From a virus: 26,693 bases of DNA. Both the position numbers and the translations under genes were made by a program. Location of the stretch: the IMG/VR virus record IMGVR_UViG_3300023202_000154, positions 1 to 26,693 of that record; one strand, written 5' to 3'. The notes beneath the pieces were generated by a model. The model was not told where the DNA came from. It did no database searches and was given only the letters and a program-made list of their open reading frames with translations. The stretch's first letter is position 1. Every line of letters begins with the position of its first letter. Below, in pieces: positions 1 to 7,146 of the stretch.

Positions 1-2
1 CT

Positions 3-341
3 GATGCGATCGTAGACACGATGAAGAATACTGATGATCAACCCGATCTTGCTCGTCGAGTCTATGATACGCCTGATGCAAATCCAGAATCTTGGGGTGC
101 TCGTCTAAGAGAATCAATGGTTGAAGATGCAAAGAGAGATCAACAATTTAGAGCAGCCGGACCAATCCGTGCAGCGGAGAAAGGTTCTCAGCAAGCCTTT
201 GAACGGTTGGTACGTGCCAGTGAAATGAACAAGGATCGTGAAATTTTGGATGAGACTAGAAAAGTTGTTGAGAAGTTGGAAGAGATTGATAGAAATACTC
301 AACTACTAGAAAATCTGCAAGACTTTCAAACGGTTGGCTAG
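3..341 (+). CDS. Tail tape-measure protein, C-terminal end (partial)
   Basis: The frame is open to the left edge, so this is probably the tail end of a longer protein; an internal ATG at 21 could instead start a 106-aa protein. The visible part is charged and helical: a segment AAEKGSQQAFERLVRASE is followed by a coiled-coil-like stretch ending in EKLEEIDRNTQLLENL. Tape-measure proteins, which set tail length and line the tail lumen, often end in this way, with a KGS-x-EA-like segment and then a short helix of the type 'LE-x-I-x-x-NT'. The next gene starts 3 bases after the stop, as expected in a tail operon. The assignment is by resemblance only. A free-standing small coiled-coil protein is the alternative. 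Confidence 0.5.
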   Translation, partial: DAIVDTMKNTDDQPDLARRVYDTPDANPESWGARLRESMVEDAKRDQQFRAAGPIRAAEKGSQQAFERLVRASEMNKDREILDETRKVVEKLEEIDRNTQLLENLQDFQTVG

Positions 342-344
342 ACT

Positions 345-1289
345 ATGACACGATTCCTTGGTGAAATAAATGCTGCAAACGAAGATCGTTTCAGTGTTGT
401 ACATAAGAATCGTTATTGGACACTACGTGCCCAGTTACAACGACAATATAATGTACTGTCTGATGATCTTACACAGACGTCTACAGATATTATTGAAAAC
501 ACACCCGAGCTACCGAGATTGCTACAGAAGCTTCAAGGTGTCAAGTGTGTCGAAGTCACCGCAGAAGAAGATGAGCGAGTTTCCTTCAACGGCACAGATC
601 GTATCCTTTGGTTAGTGACCGCTAAGTTTGATACCGACACTGGCGAAGGAACTGGTGGTGGTAATGATGATGAAGGTGAGGATCAACCACCTACAGAAAG
701 AGCAGTCAAGACCAGATGGTACGGAGAAAATGAACAAGAACAGATGTTTTTTGATCGAGTAGATCGCAAGGTTCCTGTCACCACCGTAGTTGGTGAATTC
801 ATCTACTTAGAACATCCAGTCGTTCGACCGATCCTAGAAATTCAACGAATTGAATACGCACCCTTCAATCCCTTCATCCAATTAGCCTTCGCAAATCGAG
901 TGAACAGTAGTTTATTTTTTGGTGCACCCCGAGGTTGTGCTCTGATGATGCCAATGGTAACACGAGAACTTGTAATCGAAAGTTATCTCTATATTGAAGT
1001 TACCTACACCATCAAGTTTGCCATGAGAGAAGACCCTGATAATCCAGGAACATTCTTGGAAGATCAATGGAAAGCAGAACCACTTCATGAAGGCAACTAC
1101 TGTAAAGACGAGAACAATGAAATCAATCGTTGCGTAGACCCCAAGGGACGACCGACACGAGCCCTCTTAGAACAAGACGGTTCACAAGTCTTTGATGTTC
1201 AGGACTACCTAGCAAACACGGCTGAAGAAGATATCTATCTCTCCTTCAATCGTTATCAATATGCCGATTTCAATCTTCTCCAACTGTAG
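345..1289 (+). CDS. Tail/baseplate-side phage protein, function unknown
   Basis: A 314-aa soluble protein that starts 3 bases after the preceding stop and ends 8 bases before the next ATG, so it is probably translated as part of the same tail operon. There is no signal peptide or membrane segment. A low-complexity Gly/Asp/Glu linker near residues 101-114 (GEGTGGGNDDEGED) separates an N-terminal part from a larger C-terminal domain that is rich in beta-prone sequence. I recognise the general pattern (NPFIQLAFANRVNSSLFFGA, then a beta-strand 'Y-x-E-V-T-Y-x-I-K-F', and a C-terminal 'D-x-x-G-x-x-x-R-x-L-L-x-x-DG') from proteins encoded just downstream of tape-measure genes in planctomycete phage-like loci. 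I know no biochemical role. A baseplate or hub component is an inference from position. Confidence 0.6.
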   Translation: MTRFLGEINAANEDRFSVVHKNRYWTLRAQLQRQYNVLSDDLTQTSTDIIENTPELPRLLQKLQGVKCVEVTAEEDERVSFNGTDRILWLVTAKFDTDTGEGTGGGNDDEGEDQPPTERAVKTRWYGENEQEQMFFDRVDRKVPVTTVVGEFIYLEHPVVRPILEIQRIEYAPFNPFIQLAFANRVNSSLFFGAPRGCALMMPMVTRELVIESYLYIEVTYTIKFAMREDPDNPGTFLEDQWKAEPLHEGNYCKDENNEINRCVDPKGRPTRALLEQDGSQVFDVQDYLANTAEEDIYLSFNRYQYADFNLLQL

Positions 1290-1297
1290 GATTGATC

Positions 1298-1858
1298 ATG
1301 ACTGTTTACGGCTTCGAACGGCCTGATGCCGAGACTCTGCTAGAGATGGCAAGAGCCCGTCGTGTCTCTCCTCAGCAAGGATTAGCTACTGAACAGAATA
1401 TCCCTGATGCTCTAGAACGTAGTCTTTACATGGTGGTTCCCAAACAGAATATCTCTGGGACAGAATCATCAAGTGGAGTATTAGAAGGTCTCTCTAGTGC
1501 TGATTGCTATGTTGTAGAAGTCATCAATGAAGATGGAGATGTAGATTTTGTCCGTAATCCCGGTACAGGCAATCGAATAGAGATTGGTCCTGTCTTCAAT
1601 ATGTGCTCACATCTTGTGAAAGCACCTACAGCAGATGGTGCTGTTGAAGATTGCACTATCTACTTAGCTGTTCAAACCAACTTCGGCACTTACGTCATCA
1701 TTGATACTTGTCGAAAAGATTGTGACTCTGAATGTGTAACTCATATCGGTGGTATGGAGATCACTCGAATCGATACTGGATCGGCAGCCAGTGTCACACA
1801 CGTCCTAGGTGTTGATAACAGCGGTTGTCTTGTTCGTGTACCAGTGGATACCTGCTGA
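1298..1858 (+). CDS. Tail-side hypothetical protein, cysteine-containing
   Basis: A 186-aa protein. I place the start at ATG 1298, preceded by GGA at a workable distance (TAGGATTGATC); an ATT codon two positions upstream is unlikely to be used. It opens with MTVYGFERPDAETLLEMARA, a short conserved-looking N-terminus I associate with tail-region proteins of planctomycete phage-like loci. The rest is probably beta-rich, with a cysteine cluster near residues 146-153 (CRKDCDSEC) and a last residue that is also Cys. Its stop overlaps the next ATG as TGATG, which implies translational coupling. Fibre, tip or minor structural protein is a guess from position. Confidence 0.6.
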   Translation: MTVYGFERPDAETLLEMARARRVSPQQGLATEQNIPDALERSLYMVVPKQNISGTESSSGVLEGLSSADCYVVEVINEDGDVDFVRNPGTGNRIEIGPVFNMCSHLVKAPTADGAVEDCTIYLAVQTNFGTYVIIDTCRKDCDSECVTHIGGMEITRIDTGSAASVTHVLGVDNSGCLVRVPVDTC

Positions 1859-2730
1859 TGTCATCTTTTTGGTTCTCGCTTGACGGTGGGGGTATTGTTC
1901 GTAATGGTGGAAACATCATTGCTTGTGATGATTGTCCCTGCGATTCTAGTCTTTCTTCTTCATCATCAGAAGAACCTCCTAGTGGCGGTAGTGGAAGTAC
2001 TGTTACTTCAGAGTATGGAACATGCCGTGGCGGTTGTTGCAATGGTGAGGGTTCTCTTCAACTTTCAACTACTTTTAATGGACCTTTTCCTCAAACATAT
2101 CCAAATGATTGTTTTGATTGTGAGACTTTTGGTAATATTTTTGACGGTCAGACATTCATACTCGAAGCAGCTTATCCAGTTTATGCAGATCAACCCTGGA
2201 GATGTTGCTACAGTTACACTATAAAGCCTTACCGAACTGATGAGCAGTGGAATACTCTTTCAAATGCTCGTTGTGATTGTCTCTATAGTCCTGAATATTG
2301 TGCTGGTTTTACACTTCCCTGTTATCCTCTCAGCAATCCTTCAGGATCGTTATGTTGGTACACAGCCATATATGACGTACAAATCTTCGCTGGAATTACT
2401 TGTGCATTCCTCCAAACTGGTATCAATGAATTTGTACCTAGTGGTTACATGCATGTAGCTGTTCTTCTCTATTGGTTTCATGGTGCTATTCCTATATGGC
2501 AGGGGTGGACTGGAATCGTTGGTCAAGCTGACACTACCAGTTGTAAACCTTTCAGCGTATCTTGTGATCCTATCAGAACATACGATCACCCCTTTCAATA
2601 TGGCACTGGAGGTTGTCCGTTTACTGATCCGTATTTTGGTCCAATCTCTATTGGCGGTATTCCCCCAACTAGTCACAATACTACCGGGGGATGTCGTGCT
2701 CTTGGACCGGTAACAGTAAGTACAGTATGA
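1858..2730 (+). CDS. Cysteine-rich protein with Ser-rich linker, probable tail/fibre component
   Basis: A 290-aa protein. The start is ATG 1858, overlapping the previous stop (TGATG); the frame is also open 33 bases further upstream. Residues 1-25 hold a short beta-like segment and a CDDCPC motif. A serine-rich linker (SLSSSSSEEPPSGGSGS) follows, then a larger domain with many cysteines (C-x-G-G-C-C, C-F-D-C, C-C-Y, C-D-C) that also has many aromatic and proline residues. The many cysteines suggest disulfides or metal binding in an exposed protein. There is no clear signal peptide. Its position at the end of the tail operon suggests a virion surface or receptor-contact role, which is inference only. 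Confidence 0.6.
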   Translation: MSSFWFSLDGGGIVRNGGNIIACDDCPCDSSLSSSSSEEPPSGGSGSTVTSEYGTCRGGCCNGEGSLQLSTTFNGPFPQTYPNDCFDCETFGNIFDGQTFILEAAYPVYADQPWRCCYSYTIKPYRTDEQWNTLSNARCDCLYSPEYCAGFTLPCYPLSNPSGSLCWYTAIYDVQIFAGITCAFLQTGINEFVPSGYMHVAVLLYWFHGAIPIWQGWTGIVGQADTTSCKPFSVSCDPIRTYDHPFQYGTGGCPFTDPYFGPISIGGIPPTSHNTTGGCRALGPVTVSTV

Positions 2731-2748
2731 CGTAATTAGGGAGCACTT

Positions 2749-4626
2749 ATGCCTAAAGAAAAACTGAAGTGTCAATTCGTTTACATTGACAAGGAAAATA
2801 GTCCTTTTGAAAAAATGTGTAAGAACTGTAACTTCCACATTGTTACAGAAACTCCCCCAGAGAAGATACACAAAGACTGTCATGGCAAAGAACATGTTCG
2901 TCAAAGCTTAGCTGCCGTAGCAGTAAACTTCGGCAAAGAGTATCTCACTTGGAAGTACAATGGTAGTCCGGTACGGAGTGATGAACGAGTCATTGAACTC
3001 TACGACAAGGTATGTTCTCCTTGTACATTCTTTTCCAAGCATCCTCAGAAAGAAGAAGGTATTTGTACTCTCTGTCGTTGTCCCCTAGCGAAGGATGATC
3101 GTAAAAGAAACAAGTTGCGGTATGCTACTACGAGTTGTCCTGATAAACCTCCTCGTTTTGCCGCAGAACATGACGAGATCAGAAATCCTCCTCCACAATC
3201 TGAACCTTGTTGTGGTGATCATTCAGAACAACAGTTAGAGTCTATAGAACAACCTCTAACCTTCTTCCAAGAATCCTACGTACTTAACCTCAATAGTCGT
3301 ATGGATAGGATGGATGATTTCTACATGAACATTGACGGTTGGCCCTTCTCCAAGCCTTACCGTATTGGAGCGATCAATGGGAGTATCACAGGTTCTCCAC
3401 CTTGGTGGCAGGGTAACAACGGTGCTTGGGGATGTTACCGCTCCCATCTCAATGCTCTTGAAGTTGCTATGCATCGTGAAGTGGAGAACTATTTTGTCTT
3501 TGAAGATGATGCCATCCTCTGTGAAGACTTCAATGACTACATCAAAGACTTCGTTGAACATGTTCCTGATGATTGGGACATGATCTACTTAGGTGGTCAA
3601 CATCTCAACGCTCGCTTTTCTCCACCAGTTAAGGTAAACGAACATGTCTATCGTGGCTGTAACATCAATCGTACCCACGCCTTTGCTGTGAATCGCAGAT
3701 TCTACAAGAAGCTCTATCAATACCTGACAAACTTTTCTGCTTGGAAACAACCTTACCATATTGATCACCATCTTGGTCGTCTTCACGAAACCGGCAAGTA
3801 TAATATTTACTGTCCACGTCTATGGTTGATAGGACAGTCAGACAGTGACTCAGATATCGCAAATCGTTGGAAGAGCAAAATTCGTTTCTGGAAAGGTGCT
3901 GAAAAGATCAAGACTTTCGATCGTGTTAAACAACCCTATCTCATTATCCTTGGTCTTCACTCTTCCGGTTCATCTTGTATTGCCGGCATACTACATCATC
4001 TGGGTGTACATCTTGGTCTTGATCTTGGCGGTTACTACGGCAAAGACCCTCTGACTAGTTGTGGTTTTGAGGCAAAGGAACTAACAAGTATCCTAGAACA
4101 TTGTATCGGCTTTCCCGATTTACAAACTAGAGTAGCTCCTGATGTACTCCAACTTTCTCTTAGCAGTTACCTCAATCGTCATCGTACACTTGTTAAGGGC
4201 ATGGATGTTCTGGGTGGTTCCAAGTACCCTCTACTCTGTGCTTGCAAAGATGTACTACTCTCTACCCTGGGGGAGAATCTTTACGTAATCAACTGTCAAC
4301 GTTCTCTCGACACCTGCATTGCCAGTCTCCAAAGACGTTCCAAGTATCAGAAGATCACTCCGGAACGCTTAGCCAAACACCAACGTTGGCTATGGGAGGG
4401 CAAGCAAGAGATTCTCAATGAAGTACCCTATGAGCGATCGCTTAACGTCTGGTACGATGACGTACTTGACGATTCAGAGAAAGAAGTCGATAAGATTATC
4501 GACTTCTTACAAGAGAAATTGGACCGGGCTCCGACAACTGAGCAACGCGAAGTTGCCATACGTTATCCGGACCCGGCCCGTTGTCACTTTACGAAGGCAT
4601 CCCCAGCATTATCCAATGTAAGTTAG
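2749..4626 (+). CDS. Zinc-ribbon / GT25 glycosyltransferase / sulfotransferase fusion
   Basis: A 625-aa protein, ATG preceded by GGGAGCACTT. Three parts are visible. Residues 1-145 hold Cys/His clusters (CKNCNFH, CSPCTFF, CTLCRCPL) that look like zinc ribbons. Residues 170-380 match the GT25 (LPS/collagen galactosyltransferase-like) pattern: SYVLNLNSRMDRM near 175, W-G-C-Y-R-S-H, and an FEDDAILCED segment near 251 whose acidic residues would bind metal and sugar nucleotide. Residues 395-610 look like a sulfotransferase: a PAPS-type loop LGLHSSGSS near 400-408 followed by GVHLG, and a C-terminal 'D-DVLDD' helix region. The protein could add a sugar and a sulfate to a virion or host glycan. It closes the tail operon, which favours a virion substrate. 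Its 3' end overlaps the convergent helicase gene by 18 bases. Confidence 0.75.
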   Translation: MPKEKLKCQFVYIDKENSPFEKMCKNCNFHIVTETPPEKIHKDCHGKEHVRQSLAAVAVNFGKEYLTWKYNGSPVRSDERVIELYDKVCSPCTFFSKHPQKEEGICTLCRCPLAKDDRKRNKLRYATTSCPDKPPRFAAEHDEIRNPPPQSEPCCGDHSEQQLESIEQPLTFFQESYVLNLNSRMDRMDDFYMNIDGWPFSKPYRIGAINGSITGSPPWWQGNNGAWGCYRSHLNALEVAMHREVENYFVFEDDAILCEDFNDYIKDFVEHVPDDWDMIYLGGQHLNARFSPPVKVNEHVYRGCNINRTHAFAVNRRFYKKLYQYLTNFSAWKQPYHIDHHLGRLHETGKYNIYCPRLWLIGQSDSDSDIANRWKSKIRFWKGAEKIKTFDRVKQPYLIILGLHSSGSSCIAGILHHLGVHLGLDLGGYYGKDPLTSCGFEAKELTSILEHCIGFPDLQTRVAPDVLQLSLSSYLNRHRTLVKGMDVLGGSKYPLLCACKDVLLSTLGENLYVINCQRSLDTCIASLQRRSKYQKITPERLAKHQRWLWEGKQEILNEVPYERSLNVWYDDVLDDSEKEVDKIIDFLQEKLDRAPTTEQREVAIRYPDPARCHFTKASPALSNVS

Positions 4627-6210
4627 CTGGTTGATTGCTCGTGTGATAGCGACATACTTAAGATTCTGTTCTTGATATTGTTGCCACTCTACCTTTGCCA
4701 TCGGGTGAGGCATTAAATCTGCACGTAGCAGAAATACTCTTGCTGACTCTAGACCTTTTGCTTTGTGAACTGACGAGAGCATTACAGAATCAGGGTCTCG
4801 TTCATCAGTGAAGATTTCTCTGATCGTTTCCTCGATCTTGTTAATACTCCCACAGTTCGCCAGTATAGCCGTTAGACAGTCGTACTTATCTTTTACAGCT
4901 ACCTGAGCCATGTCGGCACCTTGGCGGTTCAACTTCTCCAGTTGACTCTCATACCAATCAGCTAACTTATCGAGTAGATCACCAATGCCACGGGCTTTCA
5001 TCTTCTTACACAGTCGAATCATCTCATCTCCAATATCCCGGCCACGAATGTACGCTGGTTTACCACTACGTACCAGCTGAAACACCAGTTTGGCTAAGGG
5101 AGCATTCACACGGCAAAGGATCATATCTCCACCCTTTGCTTCATCGATGAGAGACTCTTCGTTGCATTGATCAACGATTCCTTCTGAGTTATTCTCATGA
5201 GCCTCAAAGTCAGAAACATAACAAGCAGCTTTCTCGACAATTTTCTTGCCGCAGCGACGAGTGACTGTCAATGGCAGTACAGTCACTTCTCTTGATTCTT
5301 CCAATCGTCGTTCAATCAGATCAAGACTGTCGATGTCAGCACCAGCAAATCCATAGATGGCTTGACGATCGTCACCGACAAAGACAAACCGTTTGCCCAA
5401 CTTCAACACCATTTCTCGTTGACATGGACTTAAGTCTTGGGCTTCATCGACGAGTACCAGATCGTTCTGATAAGCACTCAACTCTTTGACAACTGGCAGC
5501 CAGATCATATCTGTGAAATCGATCTCTTTGTGATTTTCCAGATAGTATCCGATCACCCTGCCTACTAGTTCAAAGCATTCAAGAATAACTGTCTCATCCA
5601 TACCATTCCTTTCAATGCCGTAGTGGTCACAAAGATGATTCAGATCATCGACATTGAAGTAGATATCCTCTTTATCTTCGTACCACTTCGTAAGATTCAA
5701 TCTCACGAGATCAACTAGCTTCTTGAGCATTTGTGTAAAGGCAGTTCCATAATCTTTGTCATCCCAGTAATCCTTCATAGAACAACCAGTCAGTTGCTCT
5801 AGAGTATCACCTAGTTTGTAACGATCGTTGACCTTTACCTTACCTTTCAAGTTATACCTTAGAGTCGAAAAACCAGCAGAGTGAATCGTACTAATTTTCA
5901 TAGTAGTTCCCCTGTCACTCAATTCCCCAATGACACCTGCGTACTTCTCTGTAGCTTCTTCAACAATCGACTTATTGAAGGCTACTTGCAAGATTGTCTT
6001 GGGAAGAGTTCCCTTATTCATCTCTTCCCATACAGCAGCTTGTTGGGGAGACGGTACGATATCGTCTTCCAATAGACCAAACATGTTCATCACCCCTTTG
6101 AAGATCGTAAATGTCTTACCAGTACCAGCACGAGCAATCACGATGACATGATTACTTCGATCTTTGCCACTTCCTGCGATCGCTGCCAGTTGTTGCTCTA
6201 CCATACTCAT
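4609..6210 (-). CDS. UvrD/Rep-like superfamily 1 DNA helicase
   Basis: A 533-aa ATP-dependent DNA translocase. Walker A is at residues 26-33 (ARAGTGKT). Walker B/motif II is DEAQD at 255-259. Motif III follows (FVGDDRQAIYGFAGAD), then a motif-V-like VHKAKGLE and a C-terminal motif VI (KYVAITRAINQLTYIG). The order and spacing are those of UvrD/PcrA/Rep. The protein is shorter than the roughly 700-aa cellular enzymes, so the 1B/2B inserts are probably reduced. It could act in phage DNA replication, recombination or repair. The start has GGAG 7 bases upstream on the minus strand. The leader TCATTT...AAATGA could also fold around the GGAG, which would mask the start codon. Confidence 0.9.
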   Translation of the reverse strand: MSMVEQQLAAIAGSGKDRSNHVIVIARAGTGKTFTIFKGVMNMFGLLEDDIVPSPQQAAVWEEMNKGTLPKTILQVAFNKSIVEEATEKYAGVIGELSDRGTTMKISTIHSAGFSTLRYNLKGKVKVNDRYKLGDTLEQLTGCSMKDYWDDKDYGTAFTQMLKKLVDLVRLNLTKWYEDKEDIYFNVDDLNHLCDHYGIERNGMDETVILECFELVGRVIGYYLENHKEIDFTDMIWLPVVKELSAYQNDLVLVDEAQDLSPCQREMVLKLGKRFVFVGDDRQAIYGFAGADIDSLDLIERRLEESREVTVLPLTVTRRCGKKIVEKAACYVSDFEAHENNSEGIVDQCNEESLIDEAKGGDMILCRVNAPLAKLVFQLVRSGKPAYIRGRDIGDEMIRLCKKMKARGIGDLLDKLADWYESQLEKLNRQGADMAQVAVKDKYDCLTAILANCGSINKIEETIREIFTDERDPDSVMLSSVHKAKGLESARVFLLRADLMPHPMAKVEWQQYQEQNLKYVAITRAINQLTYIG

Positions 6211-6308
6211 TTTTTATCTCCTAAATGAAAGTTGCTCTCGCCCCAATTATGATCATCCACACTGAGTGATTCCTATGCCTCCAGCAGGGGGTTTGGTCCT
6301 AGAATCCT

Positions 6309-6321
6309 CCATTTACAAACT
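6309..6321 (+). repeat. CCATTTACAAACT motif, copy 1
   Basis: This exact 13-mer also occurs at 10882, 24867 and 26561. In this copy, as at 24867 and 26561, a GGAG follows within about 12 bases, and GGGAGGGGGGT follows at 6350-6360, as it does after the 24867 copy. Its function is unknown; promoter, replication or packaging site are possible. Confidence 0.5.
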
Positions 6322-6345
6322 AGCTTTCTGGAGCCCATAGAGAGC

Positions 6346-6397
6346 CTCCGGGAGGGGGGTGCCATATCACACTACCCCCTCCCTGAAAGTCCCGGAG
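6346..6397. other. G-rich hairpin with alternative pairings
   Basis: The left arm GGGAGGGGGGT (6350-6360) pairs with ACCCCCTCCC (6374-6383) across a 13-base loop, with one G bulged. An overlapping outer pairing CTCCGGG (6346-6352) with CCCGGAG (6391-6397) is also possible, so two mutually exclusive folds exist. No U-run follows on either strand, so I do not call it a terminator. Confidence 0.5.
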
Positions 6398-6445
6398 ACG
6401 GCCGCACAGAGATTTTCACGGGATATTAGCCCTATGATGGTATCC

Positions 6446-6465
6446 CTCTGACAGAGACGTCAGAG
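6446..6465 (-). terminator. Stem-loop downstream of the HTH/zinc-ribbon gene
   Basis: CTCTGAC (6446-6452) and GTCAGAG (6459-6465) form a perfect 7-bp stem around a 6-base loop. It lies about 40 bases past the stop of the minus-strand gene ending at 6506. There is no U-tract after it, so termination is only one option. Confidence 0.3.
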
Positions 6466-6488
6466 TTAGGACTTACTAAACGACTGTT

Positions 6489-6504
6489 CAGTAGTGCACT
6501 ACTG
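6489..6504. promoter_or_regulatory. Perfect 16-bp palindrome flanked by direct repeats
   Basis: CAGTAGTGCACTACTG is fully self-complementary. ACTGTTCA occurs directly before/overlapping it (6483-6490) and again at 6501-6508, covering the stop codon of the HTH gene. The symmetry suggests a homodimeric protein site; a short hairpin at the RNA level is equally possible. The nearby HTH protein is an obvious but unproven candidate binder. Confidence 0.4.
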
Positions 6505-6505
6505 T

Positions 6506-6799
6506 TCATACCTTGGCAGCAGATGTGTTGAGTCTTTGCAAGTAGCATTTCAGACAGGGAGACTTTTCCATCATCAATCCGCAGCCCTTGCACTTGTACC
6601 GAGGTACGTACTGAGATTCAAAGGGTATGTCGGCAGCTTTCTTTCTCTCGACAAGCTGCTTGCGTTGTAATGCTGTCTCACCCTTTTGGATGGCAGCTAC
6701 GCCGTAGCGAGAGACATTGACCTTCTCTACAATCTCTCGTTGGCTCAATCCTCTGTGAGTCAGTTCATAAACTTCATCAATGGTTTTCTGATCAATCAT
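6506..6799 (-). CDS. Small HTH plus zinc-ribbon DNA-binding protein
   Basis: A 97-aa protein. Residues 1-45 form a resolvase-like or MarR-like helix-turn-helix (IDEVYELTHRGLSQREIVEK, then VSRYGVAAIQKG). The C-terminal part has a four-cysteine ribbon, CKGCGLMMEKSPCLKC. I recognise this HTH-plus-CxGC...CxxC arrangement from small proteins that are common in planctomycete genomes, which supports that host guess. It probably binds DNA as a regulator. The ATG is preceded by a hairpin leader (6802-6815) carrying the Shine-Dalgarno GGGA in its loop. A palindrome lies at its stop codon. Confidence 0.7.
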   Translation of the reverse strand: MIDQKTIDEVYELTHRGLSQREIVEKVNVSRYGVAAIQKGETALQRKQLVERKKAADIPFESQYVPRYKCKGCGLMMEKSPCLKCYLQRLNTSAAKV

Positions 6800-6801
6800 T
6801 C

Positions 6802-6815
6802 GTGAATCCCTTCAC
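6802..6815 (-). promoter_or_regulatory. SD-in-loop leader hairpin (GTGAA-GGGA-TTCAC)
   Basis: On the minus strand, GTGAA and TTCAC pair perfectly over 5 bp with the Shine-Dalgarno GGGA as tetraloop. The ATG (6799) follows 2 bases after the stem. It belongs to a recurring leader type in this window and is a candidate CsrA site. Confidence 0.5.
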
Positions 6816-6826
6816 TCTAATTGTAG

Positions 6827-7033
6827 TTACAGTAACACTCCCAAGATCAACATGAGGATTAACAGAAAGAAAGCAAGTGCACCGATTGATAGCAGGAGAA
6901 TGAATCCTCCTACCACAAAGATGTAGATTAGGGTACCACATCCTGTTGCCGTATTAACGGCCCTTCTTTGACCCGGGGACATGTTGGCATATCTACGACG
7001 ATTGTCTTCTTGCATTTTACTGTGACGAATCAT
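6827..7033 (-). CDS. Small membrane protein
   Basis: A 68-aa protein starting at ATG 7033, with AAGGAA about 9 bases upstream; a TTG two codons further upstream is less likely. Residues 1-28 are basic and polar (RHSKMQEDNRRRYANMS, GQRR). From about residue 30 the rest is almost entirely hydrophobic, with two possible membrane spans (GTLIYIFVVGGFILLLSIG and FFLLILMLILGVLL). It could be a small holin-like or superinfection-type inner-membrane protein, but there is no specific evidence for either. It sits between the HTH gene and a predicted tiny membrane ORF. Confidence 0.55.
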   Translation of the reverse strand: MIRHSKMQEDNRRRYANMSPGQRRAVNTATGCGTLIYIFVVGGFILLLSIGALAFFLLILMLILGVLL

Positions 7034-7044
7034 TTCCAAATTCC

Positions 7045-7146
7045 TTAATCCATAAAGTAGTCACTGATCCATTTACCAACTAATCCGTAACAACTGAGTA
7101 TCAAAGCTGTCACGACAAAGTGACGGAAAACTTTAGTAGACCGCAC
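7045..7146 (-). CDS. Predicted 33-aa single-span membrane peptide
   Basis: A GTG-started frame on the minus strand overlaps the end of the glycosidase-like gene by 14 bases and fills an otherwise empty 90-base gap. The predicted peptide has a basic N-terminus (VRSTKVFRHF), a hydrophobic span (VVTALILSCYGLVG) and an amphipathic end (KWISDYFMD). That layout is typical of real small phage membrane proteins, and the frame is collinear with its neighbours. The ribosome-binding site is weak, so the call is tentative. A run-through non-coding spacer is the alternative. Confidence 0.4.
   Translation of the reverse strand: MRSTKVFRHFVVTALILSCYGLVGKWISDYFMD

Larger units (their letters stand above)
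6211..6505. other. Non-coding gap with several inverted repeats
   Basis: No convincing gene lies between the HTH/zinc-ribbon gene and the helicase, both on the minus strand. The gap holds the CCATTTACAAACT motif (6309-6321), a strong G-rich hairpin (6346-6397), a 7-bp stem-loop (6446-6465) and a perfect 16-bp palindrome (6489-6504). It could carry the termination signal of the upstream minus-strand gene and the promoter of the helicase. I see no clear sigma70-type promoter. Confidence 0.6.

Noticed and set aside
6346-6397. Intrinsic terminator call for the G-rich hairpin
   Set aside because: No U-run follows on either strand and the structure has alternative pairings shared in part with another gap.
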